From NCBI GenBank assembly GCA_029817715.1, contig JARUPY010000397.1:5828001-5892000 (forward strand): a DNA stretch of 64,000 nucleotides, given 5' to 3'. Below, one piece after another: positions 1 through 9,990 of this stretch (position 1 is the stretch's first letter; every line of letters starts with the position of its first letter). The notes beneath the pieces were generated by a model. The model had not been told where the DNA came from. It saw only the letters and a list, made by a program, of their open reading frames with translations, and did not search any database. The position numbers and the translations under genes are program-made. The DNA is from Melastoma dodecandrum. Its lineage: Eukaryota; Streptophyta; Magnoliopsida; Myrtales; Melastomataceae.

Positions 1-800
1 TCGCGAAGACGAAGAAGAAGATAAGGACAAATCCTATGTGGGCGAACACGACATACTTATTTAGGAACGCATTGAGCGCCATCGATGGTTCTGGCTCTAT
101 ATCCATGTCATTCATCTTGTTCCCGTATAGGGACGTGAAGATGTCGTAGATTGGCCACACGACGGGCGTGCACCAATAGTACCATCTGCACCACACCGGG
201 ATGTACTGCAAAAAGATTTGGCCGCACCATGTCAGGTTGAGGGTCGTTGCCACCGTAAAGGGAAGGGAAGAAGGGGGTGATTGTGTTTGGATTCTGAATG
301 ACTTACAGCTCGCGGAAGGAGGAAACTGGAGAATGAGGTCCAGAAAGTTGAGGAAGGACATGACAATTGCCACGATCTGGTGACCGGGGGTGGGTACGAC
401 GACCATCATCCTGTACATTGAGAAGTAGGTGAAGCACGTGAAGATGAAGTCATAGAAGAAAGAGGAGCCTCGGCAAGGTCCATTAGAACACCCGATTATC
501 GAGTATAGGAGGAGGCTGTAGACAATGGTTTGGAGAGCGACGCAGATTATCTCGATAGCCACCTGAAAGCAACATAAACCACCCCAATCATCAGTTGCTG
601 AAGATACACGAGCATTGCATCTGTAATTCCAGGAAGTGAGTCGTTTATGACAGTCTTAACTGAGCAAACGAATAGGGCAATTCTAAGTACATTCCTGCAG
701 CTTGTTTGTGGTAGAATACTGGTATCTCTATTGTGACCACCGACTGAACTGCAGAAGCATTCGTGGCACTAAGGAAAAGGACGCGTTAAAAAATCAGGGG
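1..800 (-). pseudogene. PDR-type ABCG transporter, C-terminal fragment (decayed, runs off left edge)
   Basis: Three exon-like pieces on the minus strand follow the order of the last membrane domain of a full-size (PDR) ABCG transporter. About 666-770 encodes ATNASAVQ and then VFYHKQAAGMYLELPYSFAQ. About 305-561 encodes IEIICVALQTIVYSLLLYS and TPGHQIVAIV. About 1-204 encodes YIPVWCRWYYWCTPVVWPIY, then LYGNKMND and a hydrophobic tail. In the family these correspond to the VFYRERAAGMY loop, the HQIAAIV helix and the IPIWWRWYYW motif. Signs of decay: the exon ending SFAQ lacks a proper GT donor at the expected base, the NLFSGF(I/V)I stretch before IP(V/I)W is missing, and conserved Trp and Arg residues have changed to Cys and His. 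Active PDR proteins have about 1,400 residues and export hormones, lipids or defence compounds at the plasma membrane. Only the last part is visible here, so a divergent functional gene is possible but less likely. Confidence 0.7.
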
Positions 801-1000
801 AGTAACCGAAGCAAGACATTAAAATGCAGACGCAACGCGATGACTCCTTTTCTACGACCAATTCCGCAAGGAGGACGTTGAAGTCGGACAAGTTCCCTAC
901 CTCCCCGTGTTTCAGCATGAGGTCGACAAACCCGTCGATCGCTCCTCCGGGCTTGAACCTCTGTACCGATTCACTGACATGTTCCCAGTAACCCCTTTTC
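791..1000 (-). pseudogene. Open fragment with weak PPR-like look
   Basis: The minus strand is open from about 1000 down to about 791 and encodes a stretch with DGFVDLMLKHGEVGNLSDFN and then LLAELVVEKE. The spacing of MLKHGE, DFN and LL recalls the start of some pentatricopeptide repeat proteins, but no full 35-residue repeat can be followed. It abuts the ABCG fragment in another frame, so it looks like debris. The assignment is a weak guess. Confidence 0.2.
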
Positions 1001-1903
1001 CTCCTAGACGATCGGGGATGCCAGTGTGGCTATGTACCGAGTGATGACGCCAGTTCCGCAATGAGACACAGAAACGAGCACGGTAAGCTTCCGACAACTT
1101 CGGTTGGTCGGGATGAGGCACGGTGGGAAGGTGCGGCGGCCAAGTTGCAGCCATTGTTGGACTGGAGCATACATACCAAAGGTTGTCGTTTCTTGGACAC
1201 CGTACGAGGAAGACGGAGGCTATTTAAAAAGGCAGAGGCCCATAACCAAACGGTACGGCCCAATAACGGGCCCGCGAGTAAGGCAACACAGTAAACAAAA
1301 ACCAGCTTCCCAGACAATATCCTCATCCTATCATCAAGCTGTAAACTAGCAACGCGATAGCATACTCTAATAGCATGTTTGACTTGTGGAATAAAATCTC
1401 GGAGGGAACGAAGTAGGATGGGAGAAAAAATATAGTGATTAGAAGGTAATCGCTTAAAAAATGATGTATTTAATTCAAGGATGAAGAACAGAATTGGAGG
1501 GAAATGAAAATTTCATTTTCCTTCCCTTTTTCCTCTTCATTCTTCAATTAAACACACTATTTTTTTAAGCAATTTCATTCCTAGTCAGTATATTTTTCTA
1601 TTTTATTCCCTCCGGAATTCCATTCCGGAACCAAACCGCCTCTAAGAGTTCACCATTTGAGAGGGTCGAGCAAGGTATAGGTCCACATTGATGGAAGAAA
1701 ACATTTCTGCCTATCCTGGACCGCTCTGAAACATTCCAAAATGGATGGACCAGTGTTCGTCCATCTGTTAAGAGGAGTTGCAGAAACATTTGCGATTTCT
1801 GAGTAAACAGTTCTTCAGAATTGATTAAATCCAGCAAAAAAGGGTTGTAATGAATGAATGCATCTTTGGGAGGATCAATCCAGACCACAGGGAGAGGGAG
1901 TCT

Positions 1904-3078
1904 TCATGAGGAGCCTAATGCATTCCCAGCCAAGATGCTCTCCAACAGGGACTCACAAGCATCCTCTAGCAGATCCAGGACCTAACCATGACATTGAACA
2001 AAGAGAATTCACCACAGCACCGGTCGATAAGGTCGCTTGCTACACTGGAACCAACCAGACCCGGATGGGAACATCAATTCACATGCGGTGATTGATACTA
2101 ATATAACCTAGAACTAATTGACTGAGATCAGTATGTGTCAGTACCGTCTCGAAGCCCTGAGGTCCACCGTAATAAGGGTCAGGCACCTCGCCTTCATCAT
2201 GCTTCTTACAATATGAGCACATCAATCTGACCTGCAAAGAGCAAATAACATTGCGACCATATTCTCGGGGGGCTTAACTATCAATCCAAATCCCAGAAGC
2301 TCTTACCTTCTTGTAACCATCTTCAGGGAGGCCGTCTCTAACCTTCCACTTATTGAATGCTCTCAATATATCATCTGCAGGAGGCCAATAATGAAACTAC
2401 CAGGAAACTTTCAATTCCCAAATGCAGGCAGTCTCCAGATCCATTGATACCTCTGTTTTGCTTATCCATTGCGAGGATAATATCGAAGTCCTGGAAATCA
2501 GACGGCCGAATAGGCCTCGAGATGGACGTAATCTCAACCCCGCGCTTCTTCGCCGCAGCCCGCATTCTCGGATCGGCCGGATTTCCCTTTCCCCCAATCA
2601 AACACATCATCAAATCAAATCCAATCGGGGAAGAAACAGATCGAAGCTTTTATTGAGGAATCGGACAATCTTTTACTACCTCATGGTAATCGATGGTCCC
2701 AGCGGAATCAATGCCGAATTCCCCGTCGAGGCCGCGCCTCTTGACGATGTCCCGGAACACGCCCTCCGCCGCAGGGCTACGGCAGATATTCCCAAGGCAG
2801 ACGAAGAGGACCCTGGCAGGCTTCTTCGCGTCGGTCGTAGTGGCTCCATCTGCTGTCGAGGAGGCCATCGAGAAGGAGGGGGCGATGGAAGGGCAGAAAG
2901 GGCGACCGGGTCTCGTCGTTCTTTTAGGAGAAGGGCGACAGCGTACGATGTTGAGGGAGGAGGGGAGGGAGGACGAAACGGCGGGGGAGAAGTGAAAGAA
3001 GGAAGGAGGCGGAAGTGGGCGGTGGCAGAAGTGGGAAGAAGTGGGAGTTTGGAGGAGTTGTGTAAATGTTGTCTCCAT
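1904..3078 (-). CDS. Low-molecular-weight phosphotyrosine protein phosphatase, probably plastid-targeted
   Basis: Five exons join in phase: 2680-3078, 2451-2586, 2307-2374, 2145-2231 and 1904-1981, giving 255 residues. Residues 82-89 (CLGNICRS, in the run [12 protein letters not shown]) are the CX5R(S/T) P-loop; its Cys attacks the phosphate and its Arg binds it. The DPYYGG motif in exon 4 supplies the general-acid Asp. These enzymes remove phosphate from tyrosine or from small phosphoesters. The first about 70 residues are rich in Ser, Thr, Pro and Arg and poor in acidic residues, which is typical of a chloroplast transit peptide. I therefore chose the ATG at 3078; the ATG at 2868 (MASST) would give a short cytosolic form. 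The ATG lies only 88 bases past the stop codon of the upstream kinase on the same strand. I recall a similar phosphatase-kinase pairing in Arabidopsis (At3g44620/At3g44610). All junctions have GT-AG ends. Confidence 0.9.
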
Positions 3079-3166
3079 GAGTTCCTGTAAGAAAATTTCG
3101 CGGTGTTGAATAATAATTGTTATCGTCCAGTCCATGGGAACCAACACACAAGTTTATGGTGTAAGC

Positions 3167-5547
3167 CTAGAACACTTCGAATCCCATTTGCATCTCTGCC
3201 TCCAGGATGTCCTTTGAAATGTCCTTCTGAGAACTACTGCCCTTCGGGACGTCCACCAGTGCCTTTGGGAGCTCCGGCGGCACAGCGCAGCGTATGAGCG
3301 CCCAGTTCAGACCCTTGAAGAACGAGTGCCGCTTTATGTCTGCGGCACCTTTACCTGAACCCAATCTGTTATCTGGGTTCTTCACAAGCAACCCTCTTAT
3401 GAGATCCTTCGCCGGGTGACTCACCGCTGGGGTTTCGGGGAACTTGAGGCGACGAGAGACCACATTGGCTAAAGTCTCGTCATTGCTTGGGCCCTTGAAG
3501 GGGGTCTTTCCAAAGAGGAGCTCGTATATGAATATCCCAAATGTCCACCAGTCGACTGCGCTACCGTGGCCCTCAACTTTGATGATCTCAGGTGCGAGGT
3601 ACTCATGCGTCCCGACAAAGGAATTGGATCTTGCCCCAGTCGGCTCCACCACTAGTTGCGGCACAGGGATGATTTGAGAAGCTACATCGGATTTCGACTT
3701 CCGAGATCTCGTGGGGATGGACAAGAGCCTGGGAGTGAAGCATGGGACTGGGAAAGAGGGATTTAGGCAGAACGGTTCCACACAGATGGAGTCATTGCAT
3801 GGAGTGGACATCTTCGTCGTTTGTTCTGATTCCGGCGAAGATGCTACTACGACCATTGGGTTGACAGAGCATCTGAGCGACAGGTCGAAGTCTGACAGCA
3901 TGATGTGACCATCCTCTCTGACAAGTACATTCTCCGGTTTCAGGTCCCGGTATATCACCCCGAGCATGTGCAGGTACTCTAGAGCGAGCAGAACTTCAGC
4001 GACATAGAACCTACAACGAACAAAGCAGCACTCGGTCCCTGATACGATACATAATGATGAAATGGCAAAAATCAGACAAACCTGGCTGCCTGTTCGGAGA
4101 AACTCCTCGTCGGTTGTTTCTGCCGCAGAACGTGTAAATCTCCGCCGGGACAATACTCCATAACCAAGCATGACAGCTTCTCCGTTGATATATGAGCATA
4201 CAGAGTTGGCAAAAATGGATGATCAAGCATTCGCATGATACCCTTCTCCGTCTCTGCTCTCGCCAATTTCCTTCTCGCTCCCAAGAACTCGAGGTCCATC
4301 ACCTTAAGAGCAAACAAGCAATTTGTGCCGGTTAACTGGGCTAAATATACAGTCCCAATGTCTCCCGACCCGAGACTCTTCAGTAGTTTCAAGTGCCTCA
4401 GGTTTATTCCGCCGTTCGGTATTTGAACGGATCGAATGGCTTCCCACCTCGAGTCCTTCGACATGTGAGGCCTCGTGCAACTTCTGCAGGATCGACTAAG
4501 ATTATTCATGTCGCTCCCGCTGGTACTACAGCTGAAGTCTCCAGCACTGCTTTTCGAGCTCTGAGAAAACTCGACCTTCTCATCGGCTTTGCAGGCAAAG
4601 AATCTAGTTCTGACACTACCATTTGCACGGATGTCATCAGTCGGATCGATTTCAGATTTCAGATTACTTCTGATTTTACTAGAGTCTGTATGACCATCCG
4701 AATCGAACCCAGGATTCTGCGGACAAGGGCTAGAACCACTGGATGCCGTCGATTCTCGCCTAAATCTCTTCTTAACAAAGCTCTTGCCTCGGATTGGCCC
4801 GAGGAAATATGACGCGTTAAACACCGCTCTACTGGCCCTGTCAACCAAAGCCATATCTGACACCACAGATGAATCACACAGCTTGCCTTTCTGTGTGAGG
4901 TCTCTAGGGGCTTCCTCGGTAAATGAAGGGTGCTCGCCTTTTAACTCCACGGCATCCGAGTCTACATTTTCACCCAAGGACTCAATCCGAACAGGAGTGC
5001 CCAGATCGCAAGCCGGAATCTCCTTCGGCCAGGCAACTTCATTGGATGGCAAGGCAAGGGGATCATCCTGCGAGCTTCTGTGACGACAGATCGTTTCCCC
5101 CGCAGTCCCTTTACCATTATCCGGAGGAAGAACATTTTGATTTGCCTCGACTACTACAGCAGTATACAACTGACTGATCGCCGTGGCATCGGAGCTTGTT
5201 AAGATATTCCCCGGCTTCGAGAACCGCTTCGTTGCCGCCACCTCAGAAGCTTGCAATATGCACATCCCCCTCAGCGCCTGTTTCAGGCTCAACGGCTCAG
5301 TTATCCCGATCCTTGAAACCGTGGAAACCCCACCTCTCGCGGGCCTCTTGGAGGGATTCCTTCGAAAGGAGTCCTTGGTCTCGACGAAACATCCGGAGTT
5401 CCTCGCCAAAAGGGACTCGAAGAGACGATCAATATCCTCCTGGATAGAGTGCTTACCTGCAGATTCAACGCCGCCGCCGATTCCATCCCCGAAACCTTTC
5501 TCGTCCGCCGTCTCGTATATTTCGCAGGAGGTGACAACCGCATCCAT
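3167..5547 (-). CDS. AGCVIII serine/threonine kinase, D6PK/AGC1-3-like, 769 residues
   Basis: Two exons, 4082-5547 and 3167-4010, join in phase to 769 residues. Residues 1-385 are a long low-complexity N-terminus rich in Ser, Asp and Lys with no recognised domain. The kinase domain starts near residue 386 with the loop GSGDIG; Lys415 is in FALKVMD. The catalytic loop is YRDLKPEN (Asp511), and the Mg-binding motif is DFD (529-531) instead of DFG, the hallmark of plant AGCVIII kinases. A roughly 90-residue insert between DFD and the activation segment ([12 protein letters not shown]) is also typical. The protein ends in FEVF, an FxxF docking site for PDK1. In this clade the kinases sit at the plasma membrane and phosphorylate PIN auxin exporters. 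The intron after QAAR is at the position used by this family. It lies head to head with the broken kinase at 8306. Length and domain order suggest the AGC1-3 branch; this sub-assignment is from memory. Confidence 0.9.
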
Positions 5548-8305
5548 CTTCGAGAAACTTACAGAGCCAAAAGCCGGGGGGGAGTGAAACTACATGCACA
5601 CCAGCTGTGTCGGCAACCTACGACCAGACAACACGAATGGAGCAATCAACGGGCAAGAAGACCGAGTCCCTTCCCCCCCAGAAGAGCGCCGGCCAGCATC
5701 TTCATCCGAGAAATGCCAAAATCCAAGAGCAAGAACAAAACGATATATAAAATATAAAAAAAAAGGACATTAAAAGCGAACATCAAAATCGGGATGACAG
5801 AAACGGCCGACTACCCATAAAACAATAAAGGATAGAAGACAAAAGAAACAACAACGCAATCGCAACCCTAGGAAAACATGAAAAAGTCAGAGGAGAAGGA
5901 GAAGGACACTGTGGGAGGGAGCCAAAGAGGGAGGAGATAATTCAAAAGAAGGGGTGGGGGTCGTGTCGAGTCATTATGAGGGAGGGAGGGAGGTTGGACG
6001 GGGGAAGAGCAGCACGGGACAAAGGATGGATTGATTGAATGAACAAAGAGGGGGAGTTTTTGGGGACAAGTTAAAAAAAAAAAAAAAGGAAAAGAAACAG
6101 AAGCGGATGATGAAATCACTTCCTACTACTTACTACTACTACTCGTAGGGGGTGGGGAGTGTCTGAAACCCGCCATCACATTTACATCTCAAACGTGAGA
6201 ATGGATGGATAGGCCTGGACGATCGAACAACCTCAAGGAGTTAAATATGTCCATCCCATCGTCATCATCTCCCTCAAAATGAATTATTTATAGTCAGGGA
6301 GGGGGCTGTCATGTCGGGGCCAGCCTCATCCACAAAAATTTTCCCATTGGTTCCTGAGGCTGAAATAGATCAATTAGTAGAATTTTTAGCCTTTTACAAG
6401 GCCGCGGCCACCGTCCTACGGGTTCCCTTTTTATATTAATTTCGACAATATATAAATGAAATTAGGACGGTTTATAATTATTATATTGTAATAATTATAA
6501 CTGTACCAAGTATTATAAATAGTACACTTAATACGATAGAAGACACGGACATTAACTCTCATAGAAAACATTTTTGGTCCTCCATTGCTCTTTGTTTTCC
6601 ACCATTTTCATTCCTAGTTTGTATTTGATTTTCAGACAACGATGATGGTAAGTGTTTGATTTCTGTTGGGAATAGTCCTACGTTGCATAAAAAAGGCTTG
6701 GGCCAAATACTTATAGTTCCACGTGATAAAAAATTCCGAACGATGATACTAGCAATTCTAAATATATTGTTGTTTGTGTTGTTTACCTTCACGGCCCGCG
6801 TTCTCGTGTGTGAGTTCACGTAGAGAAAATACAGGACAAAAACTATTCTAGCACATAAAAACTAAATTACAATTCAATTGTAATACATTCGTTACTTCAG
6901 CGCTGACACGTTATCTCTCGACTGCCTTCTTAATCTTATGACACGTTTTCCATTCTGATTACTCTTATGCAGTGTCCATGTCCTTCGCATGAATGTGTTA
7001 TAATTTGCTACTATTTTCTTGGTGAAAGATTAAATTCGGGTGACAACCAACACCCATAATCAAACCAAGATTATAACCTTAATCAAGCAAAGGTTTTAAA
7101 ATTTATTTGTATTTTCGCGTGTCGGGCCAAGGTTAATCCATACACCCAGGATTTTTGGACAATGAATTTAGTTAAAAGATGATTGAACCTCCGGTACTCT
7201 CAAAACATGTCTAGAATTTGGAGGAGCTTTATTACTTCGTGGACGTACGTACTCGTGTAAAACTAGACCCTAAAAATACGAGACCAATGCATGCATAGTC
7301 CAACAACGAGTCAGAGATGATCGCGTCATGCATTATTATATAAGGTCGTGTTCGGTTTGTGGGACGAATTCAAGCAAATTCTTATGGATAAAAAGTTTTC
7401 GACAACTCGTTACATTTTAGTTGGACCAAACAAGCAATACCGTGATTAACTGCGTGGTAGCTTTTAATGGTGGCATGAAGATAATTAGGAGGAGAATTTG
7501 TGGGAGATCAAAATCATGATTCAACGCGACAAGGTGGTCGGATTTTAAAGGAAAAAAGGGAACGGGTAGAAAAGAATGTTATGATTGATTTTGATTAGAA
7601 CAAAACTATCCACTTTTCTTTCTTTTTTTTTTTTTTTATAAATTTTAGCAATGAAATCAGTCGTGGACGCGTGCATAGGAGGATTAATAAAATTAATCCT
7701 CGGAACATTTTTTTTTTTTTGTTTACAGGACACGTTGTCAGTCCATGTCAATATCAACCCGATCGGGTTTGATGGAATTCCAACAGTTTTGACACTTGGG
7801 CCAATGATTTGTCATTAGCCCATGCATGGACTGAATTTTTAAGCCCAACCCAAGTAGAAACCCCCCACCATCCGCACACACGTATGTATAAAGACATAGT
7901 ATAAGACTGTAACATTATAAAATGCGACCGATACGATAAGATACGGACGGATACAGAAGTTTCTCCATAGGCTATCTATATTTCTTTACCGCATTGCGGC
8001 CATGTCCTAAGCAACCAGCTGTAACTGTAATAATATTTCATTTTTCTTGTGATTTCACCGAGGATTAGAAACCTTCGCTCATACAAAATGTCTTCGTCCT
8101 ACTGTTACTGATTTGTACGAAATCGGGATTAAAATGTATGGGCCCATGAAACCCCAATAGGTTCGACCCGGCCCAAATAGTAGTGTTGGGTTCCCAAACT
8201 CACTCTATCTCTCGCGCTCGCGCTCCCCTGTCCGTGGCTCATTGTGTCTTTCTGTGGTCTCTTCGGAGGAGGGAGGGCCACCCAATCCGTACACTACTCG
8301 GGGGA
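5548..8305. other. Intergenic region between two divergent kinase genes
   Basis: About 2.75 kb separates the start codons of two head-to-head AGCVIII kinases. The first 600 bases are purine/pyrimidine-skewed (GA-rich on the plus strand near 5870-6080), which fits a 5' leader of the minus-strand kinase. A short CTA repeat lies at 6123-6145. From about 6280 to 8100 it is AT-rich with poly-T runs (7621-7638, 7710-7720). I see no gene in it. A stretch near 6664 beginning TGTTGGGAATAGTCC resembles the start of some short plant LTRs, but no partner was found. Confidence 0.6.
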
Positions 8306-8742
8306 ATGGAGACTCCTCCTCCTCCGACGGAGAAGCAGCAGCATCCCGACGATGTCGCCGACGACCTGCTCAGCCTCAGCTTCACCACCACCGCGACAAC
8401 AGCCTCAGCCTCAAATGCCACCCTAACCGCGGCCTCCTCCTCCTCCTCCTCCCAGGGACTCCTATCTTTCTCCGACCTGAAGTTCCTCGTCCACCTCGGG
8501 TCCGGCGACATCGGCTCAGTCTACCTCGCGGAGCTCGGCTCGGCTCCCCTGGAGGATCCAACGCCGCCGGGGATGTTCGCGGCCAAAGTAATGGACAAGA
8601 AGGAACTGACCAGCAGGAACAAGGAAGGGAGGGCGAGGACAGAGATGGAGATCCTGGAGGTGCTGGACCACCCCTTCCTGCCCTCGCTCTATGCGGCCGT
8701 GAAGTGCCCCAAGTGGCTCTGCCTTCTGACCGAGTTCTGCCC

Positions 8743-8747
8743 CGGGG
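8743..8747. repeat. Target-site duplication, left copy
   Basis: The bases CGGGG directly precede the LTR and recur at 21170-21174 after the other LTR. Five bases is the usual duplication made by gypsy integrases. Removing one copy and the element restores the kinase frame (…FCPGG…). Confidence 0.95.
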
Positions 8748-8973
8748 TGTTCGCGTAGGAAACGGACCACGTCGGAAATATTTGGCAATTGGACTCACAG
8801 GGATTTGTATGTGGTCGCCAGAAAGATGAATTTCAATGATAAATAATACGACTGATTACAAATTCGAAAATTTACAGAAGTAAACGAACGCTTACAGCCA
8901 TAAAAAATGAATGGAAACGGGGTTAGGGATGACGGAGGCAGTGTAGACTCGCTGTTGAAGGTGCGACTGGAGA

Positions 8974-9034
8974 TGACGTCACTGCTGACGTTGTAGACTC
9001 GTTGTCGCGAGACGCGGGCCTGGTGCTGACGTCA
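8974..9034. promoter_or_regulatory. Paired TGACGTCA (bZIP/TGA-type) sites in LTR
   Basis: TGACGTCA occurs at 8974-8981 and 9027-9034, each followed by CTGC and another TGACG. The spacing is 53 bases because the whole segment is a tandem duplication. TGACG is the core bound by TGA-class bZIP factors (as-1 type elements), which respond to stress and salicylate. The 5' LTR has the same sites at 20326-20333 and 20379-20386. They lie downstream of the TATA box in element orientation, so their role is uncertain. Confidence 0.5.
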
Positions 9035-9420
9035 CTGCTGACGTTGTAGACTTGGTGCAGTGCGATGTAGACTTACGCCTCGTGGAGCAAAGTCTTGTGG
9101 ATGTCGGGTGCGGATGTCAAGGCTTCGGATGAACACCTTGGTGGCGGAGATGCAGGCGGAGGATGATCGTCGGAATTACGGTCGCTCGTCCCGACGGTGG
9201 AGGCGATGGTGGAAGCTGGGTGTCGCGACTACGGTTGCTCGTCTCGACGATGGAAGCGCTGGCGGAAGGTTGATCAACGGAGCTACGGTTGCTCACTCCG
9301 CTGTTGAAAGGATGACCCAATAACCCAGGCCGGGGTATCTACTAAACTAAGGGTGACGAGCAATGCAAAGCTTGTGTTTGGCTGATTGATCGTGTCCTTT
9401 CTAAGAAAAGTCTGTTCCCC

Positions 9421-9427
9421 TTTTATA
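9421..9427 (-). promoter_or_regulatory. TATA box in LTR
   Basis: The minus strand reads TATAAAA followed by GGGG, about 395 bases from the outer LTR start. This fits the U3/R promoter of the element. The same sequence is at 20773-20779 in the 5' LTR, which would drive the genomic RNA. Confidence 0.6.
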
Positions 9428-9818
9428 CTAAATCTTAATAGATCTTTGTACGCTGCACACGTCCCCGAAAAATCCCTTGAATCATGGCTCGATCTTAACT
9501 TCTCTCCAAGAATCTCGGAGTTTGTTTTCCTTAGAGATTCCCCTAACCTCCTCTTAGGGAGATCGTGTGTGGGGCGTGTCCAGATGAGTTGTAGACTTAG
9601 CCCAAGCTCATATTTTAAAAGGAGTTTTAGATTTAAGCTGTTATGCGCTGATATTTTGGCTCAGTCGATGGGCTATAGGCTTATCACAGGCCCAGGGTAC
9701 CTTATAGCGCTAACATGTTGACGCGAGCTGTAGACTTAGCTCGAGCCCGCATCTTATATTTGGGCTTTCCTGGGCCTGTAGACTTAGCATAGGCCCAAGA
9801 TATTCCATAGTGTCAACA

Positions 9819-9838
9819 TAAGCCTCCCTCTTTTTGCT
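9819..9838 (-). other. Polypurine tract
   Basis: On the minus strand the bases next to the 3' LTR read AAAAAGAGGGAGG followed by CTTA. This is the expected purine run that primes plus-strand DNA synthesis. Its place fixes the minus-strand orientation of the element. Confidence 0.85.
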
Positions 9839-9990
9839 GAGGTGACTTCTGTTACCTAAGCATAGTTGCCTGATTTAAAAGGAAAACGTTTCGTTTCCCT
9901 CCTTTCACTTGCGACATACGTATCTTTTCCTTGCAGACTTGCTCCTTACGAAACCCTAGCCTTCTTCTTAGGAAAAACTTTTCTCCGATC

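Larger units (their letters stand above)
8748..9818 (-). repeat. 3' LTR of the Tat element
   Basis: 1,071 bases, nearly identical to 20100-21169. On the minus strand it starts TGTTGACACT and ends CGCGAACA. A TATA box (TATAAAAGGGG read on the minus strand) is at 9421-9427, with U3 between it and 9818. The LTR holds two TGACGTCA palindromes (8974-8981, 9027-9034) in a 53-base tandem repeat and seven copies of TGTAGACT, all in the same orientation. Confidence 0.96.

Noticed and set aside
1598..1888. Minus-strand 96-codon open frame after the phosphatase
   Set aside because: It lies in the phosphatase 3' flank and shows no family likeness.
6663..6800. TGTTGGGAATAGTCC-like LTR or TRIM start
   Set aside because: No second copy, no TG…CA ends and no target duplication could be found.
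8242..8829. Long plus- and minus-strand frames overlapping kinase exon 1
   Set aside because: They are GC-rich shadow frames of the real kinase reading frame.
9060..9323. 87-codon frame in both LTRs (also 20412-20675)
   Set aside because: It is present only because the LTR is duplicated, and it has no recognisable motif; the sequence is Arg-rich as expected from a GC-rich repeat.
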